A stretch of 64,000 nucleotides of DNA from Akkermansiaceae bacterium (GTDB lineage: Bacteria > Verrucomicrobiota > Verrucomicrobiia > Verrucomicrobiales > DEV007): positions 62,001-126,000 of the forward strand of contig JACKQC010000005.1 in NCBI GenBank assembly GCA_024233085.1, given 5' to 3'. The translations under genes were made by a program, and so were the position numbers. This document shows positions 51,769 to 60,523 of this stretch, piece by piece; within the stretch, counting starts at the first letter, position 1, and every line of letters starts with the position of its first letter. The notes below the pieces were generated by a model. It saw only the letters and a list, made by a program, of their open reading frames with translations. It had not been told where the DNA came from and did not search any database.

Positions 51769-52386
51769 TTACAAATCCGCCTTCAAGCCGTCGAGGAGGA
51801 TGGCCGACCAGGTCTCGAGCCGGTCGCGGCGGGCCTCCAGTTCGGCGAGGGTGAGGAAGGCGAGTTCGGTGATGTTGTCCTCGTTCGAGGTGACGCGGTC
51901 GCTTTCGAGGTCGAAGAGGTGCACCACGCCGAGATGAACGCTCCCGACGGGGGTCGAGTCGTCATTGATGAGGCCGACGATGCGCTGGGTGTGGCCGCCC
52001 TCGATGTTCAATTCTTCGTCGATCTCGCGCTCGATGCCGGCCGTGTAGGTGTCCTTGTCGAGATGGGTCTGCTCGGCGTCCTCGGCGTTGATGTGGCCGC
52101 CGATGCCGATGGAGCCCTTGGCGGCGAGGCGTTTTTCGCCGCTTCCGCCGCCGCGGACGTAGTGCAGGTAGCGGTCTCCATGGCGAAAAATGGCGTAGGG
52201 GATGATCTGTTTGTGGCCGGGGTCCTCCTCGGCGTCGTCGCGGGCGAGGAAATAGTTGTTGGCCGGGTCGAGGAAGGCGGGCAGGTAACGGTCCGGCTCG
52301 CGGCAGAGTCCCTGGAAGGCGCCCAGCTCGTCGAGCAGGGCACGGGAGACGACCAGCACTTTTTCGTCGGGGTATTTCGCGGGCAT
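51769..52386 (-). CDS. Nudix-domain hydrolase
   Basis: A 205-residue protein. The Nudix box reads GGHINAEDAEQTHLDKDTYT continuing into AGIEREIDEELNIEGG, matching GX5EX7REUXEEXGU with a slightly expanded spacer (REIDEEL is canonical). KGSIGIGGHIN before it and GLINDDSTPVGSVHLGVVHL after it are typical of a group often annotated as phosphoesterases of this class. It probably hydrolyses a nucleoside diphosphate derivative. The substrate is not predictable. The ATG at 52386 starts MPAKYPDEKVLVV, which fits the family start. It is divergent from the NagB-like gene. Confidence 0.85.
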   Translation of the reverse strand: MPAKYPDEKVLVVSRALLDELGAFQGLCREPDRYLPAFLDPANNYFLARDDAEEDPGHKQIIPYAIFRHGDRYLHYVRGGGSGEKRLAAKGSIGIGGHINAEDAEQTHLDKDTYTAGIEREIDEELNIEGGHTQRIVGLINDDSTPVGSVHLGVVHLFDLESDRVTSNEDNITELAFLTLAELEARRDRLETWSAILLDGLKADL

Positions 52387-52544
52387 GGCGGAGGGAGTCT
52401 TGGCGGCGGATGGTGGCGCGGTCAACGAACAAAACGGCGCGCGCGGACGATTCCGCGCAAACTCGCGCCTTGATCCGGCGGGGCGGGGCGGTGAGAATGC
52501 GCGCTCCCGCCCCACACCCGACGACCGACCAACCACGACTCGAC
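52387..52544. promoter_or_regulatory. Divergent region, Nudix / NagB-like
   Basis: A 158-bp gap that must hold the promoters of both divergent genes. No clear palindrome or Shine-Dalgarno site is visible. Confidence 0.3.
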
Positions 52545-53477
52545 ATGCCGCGAAAACTCAGCCACATCGCCCCCGACTGGTGGGACTACACGACGCTCGA
52601 CGACGAGATCGTCAATGACGCCGCCCGGCTCACGGAAAAGGACATGGCGCAGCTTTCGCGGCCGGGTTTTGCCGTGAAATTTTACGACACTCTGGAGGAT
52701 TTTTATCTGGCCGAGGCGCTGGAATACATCGCGGCCTGGCGGCGGGCGACTCCCGACAATCCCGTCGGCATCTGTGGCCCCATCGGGCCGACCGAGCAGC
52801 TTCCGCTGGTGGCGAGGCTGGTCAACGAACTGGGGCTGAGCCTCGCCAACGCCCATTTCTGGGGCATGGACGAATGGCTGGGCGCGGACGGCCGGGAGGT
52901 GTCGATGGCGCACCCGCTGAGCTTCGAAAAGGCCGACCGGGAACTGTGTTTCAACCGGATCGAGCCGAGTCTCGCCATGCCCGAGGCGAACCTCCATTTC
53001 CCCCGGGCGGATGTCTCCGAGTATGTGAAGAGTTGGGACGGCGTCTGTTGCGCCGTCATGCAGGGGGGGCAGGGCGACATCAAGCATTGGGCCTTCAACG
53101 ATCCGCTGAGGCGCGAGGGCGCCCACGCCGACGCGCCCCCGAGCCCCGAGGAATACCGGCAACTCGGCACGCGCATCGTCGAACTCCATCCCGTCACCCT
53201 CGCGCAGAACGCCCGCACCTCCGGCGGCGGCAACATCACCATGGTGCCGGCGAAAGCGATCACGGTCGGGCCGGTGGAGACCTGGAAGGCGCAAAAGGTC
53301 AGCATCTGGCACGCCGGCACCCACGACAATCCGCTCGGGCAGCGACTGACGGCGTTGATGATCTCGAAGGGCCTCGCCGACTCCGCCGTGCCCATGTCCC
53401 TGCTGGCCGATCATCCGAATGTGCAGTTCAACTATTTCCGCGGCGGCCTTGGGAGCTGCGAGGTGGAGATGCATTGA
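52545..53477 (+). CDS. Glucosamine-6-phosphate isomerase-like protein
   Basis: A 310-residue NagB-fold protein. GICGPIGPTEQLPLVARLVN is the phosphate-binding start, NAHFWGMDEW the family's MDE segment and GGQGDIKHWAFNDPLR the catalytic loop, with His in the place of the NagB His/Asp pair (NagB: DGHIAFNEP). It should convert glucosamine 6-phosphate to fructose 6-phosphate plus ammonia, or act on a related amino sugar. Changes in the loop (GQGDIKHWAF instead of GxDGHIAF) mean the substrate may differ. The long N-terminal part before residue 60 is unusual. The ATG at 52545 is preferred; upstream sequence is GC-poor in coding signal. Confidence 0.8.
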   Translation: MPRKLSHIAPDWWDYTTLDDEIVNDAARLTEKDMAQLSRPGFAVKFYDTLEDFYLAEALEYIAAWRRATPDNPVGICGPIGPTEQLPLVARLVNELGLSLANAHFWGMDEWLGADGREVSMAHPLSFEKADRELCFNRIEPSLAMPEANLHFPRADVSEYVKSWDGVCCAVMQGGQGDIKHWAFNDPLRREGAHADAPPSPEEYRQLGTRIVELHPVTLAQNARTSGGGNITMVPAKAITVGPVETWKAQKVSIWHAGTHDNPLGQRLTALMISKGLADSAVPMSLLADHPNVQFNYFRGGLGSCEVEMH

Positions 53478-53503
53478 CCCGGAGGCTGCCGGGCGGGTTT
53501 CTT

Positions 53504-53627
53504 TTGCCGCAAAAAGGCGCGGAAAACGAATAGAGTTTGTTTGGAATTGGAGCTTCCGGCATCGGATTTCGAATCGCCGCCTTCCCAAACTCCGTTTGCG
53601 CACAGACCGTTTGTTTGGAATCTTACC
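53504..53627. repeat. CGCAAAAAG-type half-element and GTTTGTTTGGAAT direct repeat
   Basis: TTGCCGCAAAAAGGCGC (53504-53520) matches the arm of the repeat at 5403. Behind it, the 13-mer GTTTGTTTGGAAT occurs twice, at 53535-53547 and 53609-53621, 74 bp apart, with a partial inverse (CTTCCCAAACTC) between. It fills the gap before the AsmA-like gene. It looks like the remains of an inverted-repeat element. Confidence 0.45.
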
Positions 53628-53683
53628 GGTCCGCGCCATTTTCTCGGCGCGGGCTCGTTGTTCCCTTTTCGGTTTTCGTTTTG

Positions 53684-56065
53684 ATGAAAGGCGCCTCCTC
53701 TCATTCGCCCCGCGATTTGCCCAGCGACGCCGGATCCGACGACCCGGTATTTCTCGATCTCGGCGACGCGGAGCGCTGGCTGGACCATGAGATTCGCGAA
53801 GATGAAGCGCCCGTCGGGAAACCGAAACCGAACCGCCGCTTGCGGCGACGCGGAGGCTGGTTCGGTCGCCTGGTTCGCGTGGCATTTGTCCTGGCCCTGC
53901 TCTTTGTGGCCGCCGCCGCGATCGGGATATGGTTCGGCCGCCATTGGCTGATCGCGGAAGGACAGGGGCGACTGCGGGCGCAGATGGAGCGAAACGGTCT
54001 CTTTGTCGAGTACGGCGAGGCGACCTGGCGCTTTCCCCGGGGTCTGGTGATTCAGGACGTGAGATTTTTCCAGAACGAGTCGCGGGACAAGCTGCTCTTC
54101 ACCGTTTCGGATCTGGGAATCGTCTTTGATGCCGTCGGCGCAATGCGGGACCGGTCGACCCGGGACGTCGCCTCGCAAGTCACGCTGCGCGACGCGACGC
54201 TCGTCTTTTTCAGGGAAGGCGAGGAAGTCGGCCGCGTCACCGGAGCCCGCGGCGATTTTCTCGGATCGCGGGAAAGCATCGAAGTCGAGCGTTTCGAGGG
54301 CAAGGTGGGCGGTCTGCAGGTCGATCTGAACGGAACCGTCCTGCAACGGCGGGGAGAGAAGAAGCCGGACGATGGCTCCGAGACAAACCCCTCCGCCGAC
54401 GAGAAAGACCCGAAGCGCCGGCGCACCCCCGATTTTTCCTTCTTCGAAAAAGTGAACGGGTGGACCGCAATCGAGGGCTTGGGCGAGCCGCCGCGGCTTC
54501 GCGGAAAATTTCAGGCCGACCCGAAGGGCGAGGACAAATTCCGGATCGAAGGCGATCTCACGGGCCGGGATTTCGCCTGGAAAGGAGTGCACGTCGATTC
54601 GTTCTCGTCGGATTTCTCTTTTTCCGACGCCGAAAAACACCTGCGGCTCGACGGATTCACCCTCGTGCACCGGGGAAGACTCGTGCGAACCGACGCGGAT
54701 TTCGATCTGCCGGGGCACACGGTCGAACTTGCCCGCTTCTCATCGTCCGCCGATCTGCTCGCGATCGCGATCGAGGCGAACCCGGGCCTGGCCGACAAGG
54801 TCAGCGGCTTCGATCTGGTGGACGCGCCGGAGATTCGGGGGCGCGGGAGGATCGCGTTCGATGACTTCTGGCGGAGCGATTTTGTCGCCGACTATGCCCA
54901 CTGGTCCGGACTGGTGGTGAAGTGGGAAAACGGCGCCCGCGAACTCCCGATTCGGGGGCTGAAAGGCCGGCTTGCGGTCAAGGACGGCGCGATTTCGACC
55001 GAAGGCTTCGAGGCGCGGATTTTCGACGGTCCGGTGAAGGTGAAAGGAACCGCCTTTTTCGGGGACGCGTCGTTTCTGTGGAATGGCCGCGTCGAGGCCG
55101 ATGGCGTGCCGATGAATTCGGTGGCGCGCTTTTTTGGCGGGAAACCGGACGGATTCGCCGGCAGCCTCACCGGCTGGTATGAAGGCAAACTGACCGCCGA
55201 CCACGCCGGTTGGGATGGAAAGGGCGCGTTTTCCATCGCCGAGGGCAAGCTCTACTCCATCCCGCTCTTCGGAGCGGTCAAAGACACCTTCGCCTCGGTG
55301 GCTCCGGTGTTCGGGACCCGGAAAGGCAGCCGGTTCGACGGGGCTTTCACCATCGCAGGCGGCGTCGTGCGCACGGACGATCTCGTCGTCGCCAATGACG
55401 GAACCCGTGTGACGGCGGAGGGCGAGCTGAATCTCAACACCATGGAAACCCGGTTCACCGCCAAGGGCAATCTCGAGGGGCCTCTCGGCGCCGTCACCGG
55501 CCTGCTCAGCGCGGTGCTGGAGGTCGAGGGCTCGGGACCCGTCTCGGATCTCAAATTACGGCTCAAAAATGTGCCCGAAGGTTTCAACAACGAAACGGTC
55601 AAGGCCACGCTGACCGCCGCCGCCAAAGGAGTCGGCGTCGTGGGCGGCGCGGCGGGCGGCGCGTTGAAGATGACCGGCAACCTCGTCAACTCCGGCACCG
55701 AAGCGGTCCGGGTCGTGGGCGAAAATGTGGGGAAAGCCGGCCAAAAAACTCTCGGAAACGGCGTGAAAGCCGTCCAGGACGGCGCCACCAAAACCGTCGA
55801 AGGCGGCGCCAAGCTCGTCGGAGATGGCGCCCGCATGATCGGCGAAGGCCTCAAGCGCATGGTCCCCGTCACCCGGCGTGACGGAAGCGGCGAAACCGCT
55901 CCCCCTCTGGTCGGGCCGCCCGGGCCCGAAACGCCCGCGCCGGAAGAAGCCCCGTCGGCAACCCAGCCGACCGCCGACGAATCGGCGACCCAACCGGCGC
56001 CCGTCCCCCGGCCGAAGGCCACCGTGCCGCGACCGGGAGCGCCCGCGCCGTTGTTTTCCGACTGA
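53684..56065 (+). CDS. AsmA-like / DUF3971-type membrane-anchored protein
   Basis: A 793-residue protein. After 60 residues rich in Ser/Asp, a membrane helix (LVRVAFVLALLFVAAAAIGIW, about 65-90) anchors a long beta-rich periplasmic body, as in AsmA/TamB/YhdP bridge proteins that carry lipids to the outer membrane. The AsmA-C-type end lies near residues 525-640 (LFGAVKDTFASVAPVFGTRK, TIAGGVVRTDDLVVANDG, VTAEGELNLNTMETRFTAKG). Residues 650-720 are an odd Gly/Val/Ala-rich amphipathic helical repeat (GNGVKAVQDGATKTVEGGAK). The C-terminus is Pro/Ala rich. A low-abundance lipid-transfer role is inferred from family only. Start chosen at the ATG at 53684. It is convergent with the Nramp-like gene. 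Confidence 0.75.
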   Translation: MKGASSHSPRDLPSDAGSDDPVFLDLGDAERWLDHEIREDEAPVGKPKPNRRLRRRGGWFGRLVRVAFVLALLFVAAAAIGIWFGRHWLIAEGQGRLRAQMERNGLFVEYGEATWRFPRGLVIQDVRFFQNESRDKLLFTVSDLGIVFDAVGAMRDRSTRDVASQVTLRDATLVFFREGEEVGRVTGARGDFLGSRESIEVERFEGKVGGLQVDLNGTVLQRRGEKKPDDGSETNPSADEKDPKRRRTPDFSFFEKVNGWTAIEGLGEPPRLRGKFQADPKGEDKFRIEGDLTGRDFAWKGVHVDSFSSDFSFSDAEKHLRLDGFTLVHRGRLVRTDADFDLPGHTVELARFSSSADLLAIAIEANPGLADKVSGFDLVDAPEIRGRGRIAFDDFWRSDFVADYAHWSGLVVKWENGARELPIRGLKGRLAVKDGAISTEGFEARIFDGPVKVKGTAFFGDASFLWNGRVEADGVPMNSVARFFGGKPDGFAGSLTGWYEGKLTADHAGWDGKGAFSIAEGKLYSIPLFGAVKDTFASVAPVFGTRKGSRFDGAFTIAGGVVRTDDLVVANDGTRVTAEGELNLNTMETRFTAKGNLEGPLGAVTGLLSAVLEVEGSGPVSDLKLRLKNVPEGFNNETVKATLTAAAKGVGVVGGAAGGALKMTGNLVNSGTEAVRVVGENVGKAGQKTLGNGVKAVQDGATKTVEGGAKLVGDGARMIGEGLKRMVPVTRRDGSGETAPPLVGPPGPETPAPEEAPSATQPTADESATQPAPVPRPKATVPRPGAPAPLFSD

Positions 56066-56077
56066 GGAGAGGCGGGA

Positions 56078-57391
56078 TCAACCCGGCTGGGAGAATTGCT
56101 CCACCAGGCGCATTACCGTGCGCACGGTGAGCAGGATGGTCAAAACCAGCCCGATCGAACTCATCACGATCATCCAGCGCGGCACCCGCCGCTCGCCCCT
56201 CAGTTCGGGCCGGGTGGCCAGATACAGCAACGCCAGCGCCAGCGCCGGCAAGCCCAGCACGGTCGAAGCCTGGGCGATGGTGATCGCGTAAACGGCTTTC
56301 ACATTGCGAAGGATCGATATCGCCGCGATGACCAGGCCGATCGCGAGGGCGAGGACCGTGGCGTGCTTGGTCCCGCGATCGTTCATCGTGGAGCCCTTGC
56401 CGAAACCGTCCGCCAGCATGTTGCCGCCGATCAGGGCGTTGACCATGAAAGCCCCGAAGCCGCCCGCGAAAATGCCGACGCCAAACACCAGCTTGGCCCA
56501 GTGCCCGAAGAGCGGTTCGAACTGGCGCGCGATCGCGCTGACCGAATCGAGTTTTCCCGGATCGACCTTCCCATGCAGGGCCGCCGCCGCCGTGGACATC
56601 AGGATCAGCGACACCCCGCCCAGCACACAGATGCCGACGAGGGAGTCGATCATGCCCTTTTTCGCGTCCGCCAGGCCCCAGCCCTTCGCCCGGACGCTGT
56701 AGGATTGGAAAAATGCGCCCGCCACCGAGAAAGTCGTCGCGATCAGGGCCTGGAGCACCGTCACGTTCGCGTTTCCGGTCGGGGAGGAGAAAAAGGCGCC
56801 GTAGCCGCCCTCCGGCGGACTGGGGAGCATGCCGCGCAGGATTCCGCCGAGGCTGGGACCGGCGAGGAAGAGATTGATCGCGAAGGAGGCCACCACCAAC
56901 AGCACGATGCCTTTGAGCAGGCGTTCCACCGGTTTGTAGAGATTGCCGAAGCGGTAGATGACGCCGATGACGAACAAGTTCAGAAAGATAAGGACGGCGA
57001 TTTTCGCCCAGGGTTTGGCGGCGAGCACGGACTCGGTGGCGCCCTCCCTTTCCAGGAACGGATCGAGCGCCGCGAGGATGGCCACATTGTTGCTGACCTG
57101 GAAGCCCGCCACCACGAGGAAAAGGAAAAGACCCACCGTCGCCGCGACCGGACGGCCGAGGCGGTTGGCGAGTTCCTGAAGCAGGGTGTGCTCGTGGACC
57201 ACCCCGAGCCGGGCCGAAAGCACCACCATGCTCCACATGAGGGCGGCGGCGATCAGGAGCACCCAGACCATCTGGTATCCGTAGATGGCGCCCGTCTTCG
57301 AACTCAACAGCATGCTGCCCGGTCCGCAGACGACGGCGGCGACGATGATGGCGGGTCCGATGGAGCGGAAGAATTCGAGAACGCGTTGCAT
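56078..57391 (-). CDS. Atypical Nramp-family transporter
   Basis: A 437-residue inner-membrane protein with eleven or so hydrophobic helices in the Nramp order, e.g. SIGPAIIVAAVVCGPGSMLL, VVHEHTLLQELANRLGRPVA, AVLIFLNLFVIGVIYRFGNL and NALIGGNMLADGFGKGS. Canonical Nramp proteins use DPGN in helix 1 and a Met in helix 6 to bind Mn2+ or Fe2+. Here helix 1 reads GPGS (23-26), so Asp and Asn are both lost, and helix 6 (TTFSVAGAFFQSYSVRAKG) has no Met. Classical Mn/Fe transport is therefore unlikely. It may carry another ion or substrate, like the Nramp-related groups. A double repeat element lies just upstream of its start. Confidence 0.88.
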   Translation of the reverse strand: MQRVLEFFRSIGPAIIVAAVVCGPGSMLLSSKTGAIYGYQMVWVLLIAAALMWSMVVLSARLGVVHEHTLLQELANRLGRPVAATVGLFLFLVVAGFQVSNNVAILAALDPFLEREGATESVLAAKPWAKIAVLIFLNLFVIGVIYRFGNLYKPVERLLKGIVLLVVASFAINLFLAGPSLGGILRGMLPSPPEGGYGAFFSSPTGNANVTVLQALIATTFSVAGAFFQSYSVRAKGWGLADAKKGMIDSLVGICVLGGVSLILMSTAAAALHGKVDPGKLDSVSAIARQFEPLFGHWAKLVFGVGIFAGGFGAFMVNALIGGNMLADGFGKGSTMNDRGTKHATVLALAIGLVIAAISILRNVKAVYAITIAQASTVLGLPALALALLYLATRPELRGERRVPRWMIVMSSIGLVLTILLTVRTVMRLVEQFSQPG

Positions 57392-57397
57392 GGTCCC

Positions 57398-57484
57398 GAT
57401 TAAACAGGGTTGAGCCTCAAACACAACCCTATTGGGTCCCGGACCGAAGAGGGTTGAGTCAACGGGGCAACCCTGTTGGCTCGA
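57398..57484. repeat. AACAGGGTT element, copy 6 (two tandem pairs)
   Basis: Two inverted pairs in a row: AAACAGGGTTGAGC with CACAACCCTATTGGGTC (57403-57438), then CCGAAGAGGGTTGAGTC with GGCAACCCTGTTGGCTC (57444-57482). The element separates the divergent Nramp-like gene and the toxin-antitoxin pair and overlaps the promoter space of both. Confidence 0.8.
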
Positions 57485-57533
57485 GAAGACCGAAGTTGCG
57501 TCGGGGCAATCGCGAAGTTACGCTTCCCACGCG

Positions 57534-57743
57534 ATGAAGGTTGAAGCGGAAATCAGCGACTCCACCCACTTGGTCCTGAGGCAGCCCTTGGCGATCCCGG
57601 CGGGGCGTCGCGTGCTGGTGGAAATCATCGAGGACGACAGTGACTTGGATCGCGGAGAGTATCTTTCCGCTTCGGCGGCTCTGCTGGAACGGGCTTTTGG
57701 TCCAGACGAACCCGATTATTCCGAGGCGGGCGAGGCACTCTAA
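57534..57743 (+). CDS. Putative antitoxin of a PemK/MazF-type pair
   Basis: A 69-residue acidic protein. MKVEAEISDSTHLVLRQPLA and GRRVLVEIIEDD look like the beta strands of small antitoxins in the AbrB/SpoVT or DUF104-like groups, and the rest (SASAALLERAFGPDEPDYSE) is a helical, acidic tail suited to covering a toxin. The identification rests mainly on the following gene, a PemK/MazF-like toxin, 17 bp away in the same direction. The ATG at 57534 is chosen because the earlier ATG in the frame (57432) lies inside a repeat element. Confidence 0.7.
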   Translation: MKVEAEISDSTHLVLRQPLAIPAGRRVLVEIIEDDSDLDRGEYLSASAALLERAFGPDEPDYSEAGEAL

Positions 57744-57760
57744 GAATTGGGGAAACGCGG

Positions 57761-58087
57761 ATGGTTTTGGAAGGCGAAATCGTGGTGGCAAAATTGCCCC
57801 AAGCCGATGGAGCATCGAAGCTTCGCCCCGTGGTCCTGTTGCGCGAGCTTCCCGGATTTGGCGATTTCCTGGTGTGCGGTGTCAGCTCCCAATTGAGGCA
57901 GGCAGTACCCGATTTCGATGAAGTGATTCACGCCGGCTCCATGGATTTTCAAAAGACCGGGCTGAAAGTCTCCTCCGTGGTTCGTTTGGCCTTTTTGGCG
58001 GTGATTCCGGTTGTCGATTTCAAGCGACGGTTGGGGAAAGTCTCTCCCGAGATCCTGGATCGTCTTCGAGGGACCTTGTCTCAATAA
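57761..58087 (+). CDS. PemK/MazF-like toxin
   Basis: A 108-residue protein of the type II toxin fold. The start, GEIVVAKLPQADGASKLRPV, contains the strand and loop typical of MazF/PemK (GDIVLV..P..GSEQ..RPAL). LLRELPGFGDFLVCGVSSQL supplies the following strand, and VVRLAFLAVIPVVD is the late strand before the C-terminal helix. MazF-type toxins cut mRNA at short sequences and are held in check by the partner antitoxin. The usual Arg of RP and a downstream Thr/Ser are present, so it may be active. It is convergent with the propeller-esterase gene, 71 bp away. Confidence 0.8.
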   Translation: MVLEGEIVVAKLPQADGASKLRPVVLLRELPGFGDFLVCGVSSQLRQAVPDFDEVIHAGSMDFQKTGLKVSSVVRLAFLAVIPVVDFKRRLGKVSPEILDRLRGTLSQ

Positions 58088-58158
58088 TAGACAAGATCGA
58101 ACACGCCTTAGACTTGGAGAGTGTGGGTGATCGTGGTTGGGCGCGGCTTGGCGGAAAC

Positions 58159-60456
58159 TCACCGATCAGTCGGCCGGGAAATCGTGTCCAGCCAGCCTTC
58201 GAGGGTGTAGGCGGGTTTTCCCAGCTCCTGCGGTTTGAGCACCGACAGGCGGTCGGGCGGGAGTGGAAGGATGGGCGGTTCGGGCATCGCCAGCGTGGCG
58301 CCGCGCTGATGCAGGTCGGTTCCGTAAAGCCGCTCGAGCCCAATCCCGTGGGCGTCGCAGTAGGCGCCACCGGTGGTCGTGGCGAGGGCTTCGATCCGCT
58401 CGCGCGTCCAGCCCGGGGTGCCGAGATGGTCGTGAATCCACAGCAGCGCGCGCGGATGGGCGAAGTAGGGGCGGTGTCCGCCGCCTGGCTCGAACCACGC
58501 TTCCACATCCGCTCCCGCGCCGGTGGCGGCGTGGTCATCATGAGCCACCGCCACGCGGGCGGCGAGAGCTTTCCAGGTCTGGCCGGTTTCTTCGCGGTCG
58601 ATTACTCCGTCGGCGTCGCCGTTCATGATGAGCTGGGCGCAGGGGGAGGCCAGCAGCAGGTAGTCGTCCCACGTCAGCTCTTCGCGCATTCGCTGGCAGG
58701 GAACGGTGGTGCAAAACTTGGTGCGCAGGGAAATGTCGTCGTAGGCCCAGCCGCAGACGATCGCGGCGCGGACGCGGGGATCGAGCGCCGCCATCCATCC
58801 GGCGACCGCGCCGCCTAGCGAATTTCCGGCCACTCCGATGCGGTCGGGATCGATGTCCTCCCGTGCGAGGAGAAGATCGATCGCCCGCCGGGTGTCGAAG
58901 ACGAATTTCCCCATCACCAGTCGCCCGGCTTCGGCGGCGCGCCGGTGGACGGGGTAGGGATCGTGCGCTCTGGAGCCCATCTTTCCGGTCGGGTGACGTT
59001 CTTCCTCGCCGATGGGATCGATGGCGAGGCAGGCGATCCCGAGCCTGGCGTATAACTGCGCGGCGTAGTGGTATTGCCAGGCGGACTTGCTGCCGCCGTG
59101 CCCGTAGGTGAGGACGATGGCGGGCAATTTCTCCGCGGCGGGTGTCTCGGGCCGGTAGAGCAGAGCCGGGACGCGCGAGCCGGGTTCGGCGGTGAAGATC
59201 CACTTTTCGATGACGACTCCATCGTGGACGATCCCGCCGCGGGATTCCGCCGCGAGATCGCGGGGCGCGTCGGGAATACCCAGCTTCGCGGCCAGATCGG
59301 CCCGTGCCTTTGCCTGCCAGGCGCGGAAGGCTTCGGGATCGGCGGTCGGCGAGGGGTGCGTGCCGACAGTGGCGGCGGCGAGGGTCGAGGGGTTCGGAAA
59401 ATCCCGCCAGACCGCGGTGTTCAGCGCGAAATACTTGTTCTCGAAGGGCGGGGCTTTCCGGCTGGCGTACCAGAGTCGCAGGGCGCCGTCGTCGGTGACG
59501 GCGGCGGAGTGGCTGGTGACGTAGTGCGACTCCCAGGGCCGGGCCGGGTCGGGCCGGAAGACGGGATTCTCCGGGTGTTTGTGCCAGAGCAAACCGTCAA
59601 GGCTGACGGCGAAACCGAGCGCGGTTTTCGATTCGTCGGTGGCGAGGTAGCTCCCGTACCACATGAGGTAGGGGGCGTCGGGCCCGGGTTTCAACACATG
59701 GGGGTAAAACAGGCGTCCCTTTTCCCACGCTTGGGTGAGGGTCATGACCGGCTCGGGATGGACGCTCCACTTCAGGCCGTCGGTGCTCTCGGCTTTGCGC
59801 AGAATCCAGGGTTCCCCGGTGACGTCGGTGTACCACAACTGCCAGAGGCGACCGATCTTCACGAGGGAGGGCGCGTAACAACCCTCCAGCAGGGGCGGCG
59901 AAATGCGATTCCACCGGAAGCCTTCCGCCGTGGGGACGGCGGTGACGCGATGGAGGGTGTGACGGCCCTTGGGATCTTGAAAATCCGTCGCCGAAAAATA
60001 GAGCATCGCGGCGCCGTCGATTTCGCACAGGCGGCCGTGCTCGTCCCGGACGGGGCAGGGGGTGAGGATGGATTTCGGGCCATCCGGGGAGTCGAAACGC
60101 AGGGCCGGGTTGGCGGGCGACTTGTGGAAAACCCGGCCATCGGGGCCGGTTGCGAGGCCGAGATGAAAGACGCGGTCTTTCACCGCTCCCCGCGAGCCGC
60201 AATAGAAAAGGCCGAACCCGTTCCCGGAATCGCTCCGGAAAACGGCGGGGGCAAAGAGGTGCCGGTCGTCGAATTCGCCCTTCTCTCCCAACTCGACGAT
60301 TGGCGAGTCGGTGTCGCGCTCCCAGTGTTGGGTGACGCCGAACCACGAGCGCAGGTCGGGAGGCACGGGCACAAGCTCCTCCGCCGCGGCCACGCCGGAG
60401 GCCGCGAATATCGCCGAGAAACAGGAACGGAAGCGGTTCACGGGAGCGAGGCGCAT
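58159..60456 (-). CDS. Secreted propeller-esterase fusion
   Basis: A 765-residue exported protein (signal peptide RFRSCFSAIFAASGVAAAEE). The first half (about 40-400) is a glycosidase-type five-bladed propeller: LFYCGSRGAVKDRVFHLGLA, AMLYFSATDFQDPKGRHTLH, LWQLWYTDVTGEPWILRKAE and YLMWYGSYLATDESKTALGF. The second half (about 430-720) is an alpha/beta-hydrolase of the acetyl-esterase/DLH type, with GVAGNSLGGAVAG (Ser546), MNGDADGVIDREET and GGGHRPYFAHPRAL giving Ser, Asp and His. A joint deacetylase and glycan-binding or hydrolysing role is plausible. It is another member of the propeller/esterase theme seen at 13.5-17.6 kb. Propeller catalytic residues could not be confirmed. Confidence 0.82.
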   Translation of the reverse strand: MRLAPVNRFRSCFSAIFAASGVAAAEELVPVPPDLRSWFGVTQHWERDTDSPIVELGEKGEFDDRHLFAPAVFRSDSGNGFGLFYCGSRGAVKDRVFHLGLATGPDGRVFHKSPANPALRFDSPDGPKSILTPCPVRDEHGRLCEIDGAAMLYFSATDFQDPKGRHTLHRVTAVPTAEGFRWNRISPPLLEGCYAPSLVKIGRLWQLWYTDVTGEPWILRKAESTDGLKWSVHPEPVMTLTQAWEKGRLFYPHVLKPGPDAPYLMWYGSYLATDESKTALGFAVSLDGLLWHKHPENPVFRPDPARPWESHYVTSHSAAVTDDGALRLWYASRKAPPFENKYFALNTAVWRDFPNPSTLAAATVGTHPSPTADPEAFRAWQAKARADLAAKLGIPDAPRDLAAESRGGIVHDGVVIEKWIFTAEPGSRVPALLYRPETPAAEKLPAIVLTYGHGGSKSAWQYHYAAQLYARLGIACLAIDPIGEEERHPTGKMGSRAHDPYPVHRRAAEAGRLVMGKFVFDTRRAIDLLLAREDIDPDRIGVAGNSLGGAVAGWMAALDPRVRAAIVCGWAYDDISLRTKFCTTVPCQRMREELTWDDYLLLASPCAQLIMNGDADGVIDREETGQTWKALAARVAVAHDDHAATGAGADVEAWFEPGGGHRPYFAHPRALLWIHDHLGTPGWTRERIEALATTTGGAYCDAHGIGLERLYGTDLHQRGATLAMPEPPILPLPPDRLSVLKPQELGKPAYTLEGWLDTISRPTDR

Positions 60457-60523
60457 TTTTCCACCTCCAGAGACAAAGGCAACCCGCGGATTCGAGGGGG
60501 ATGGCCAAAGAACAGGATTGTCG

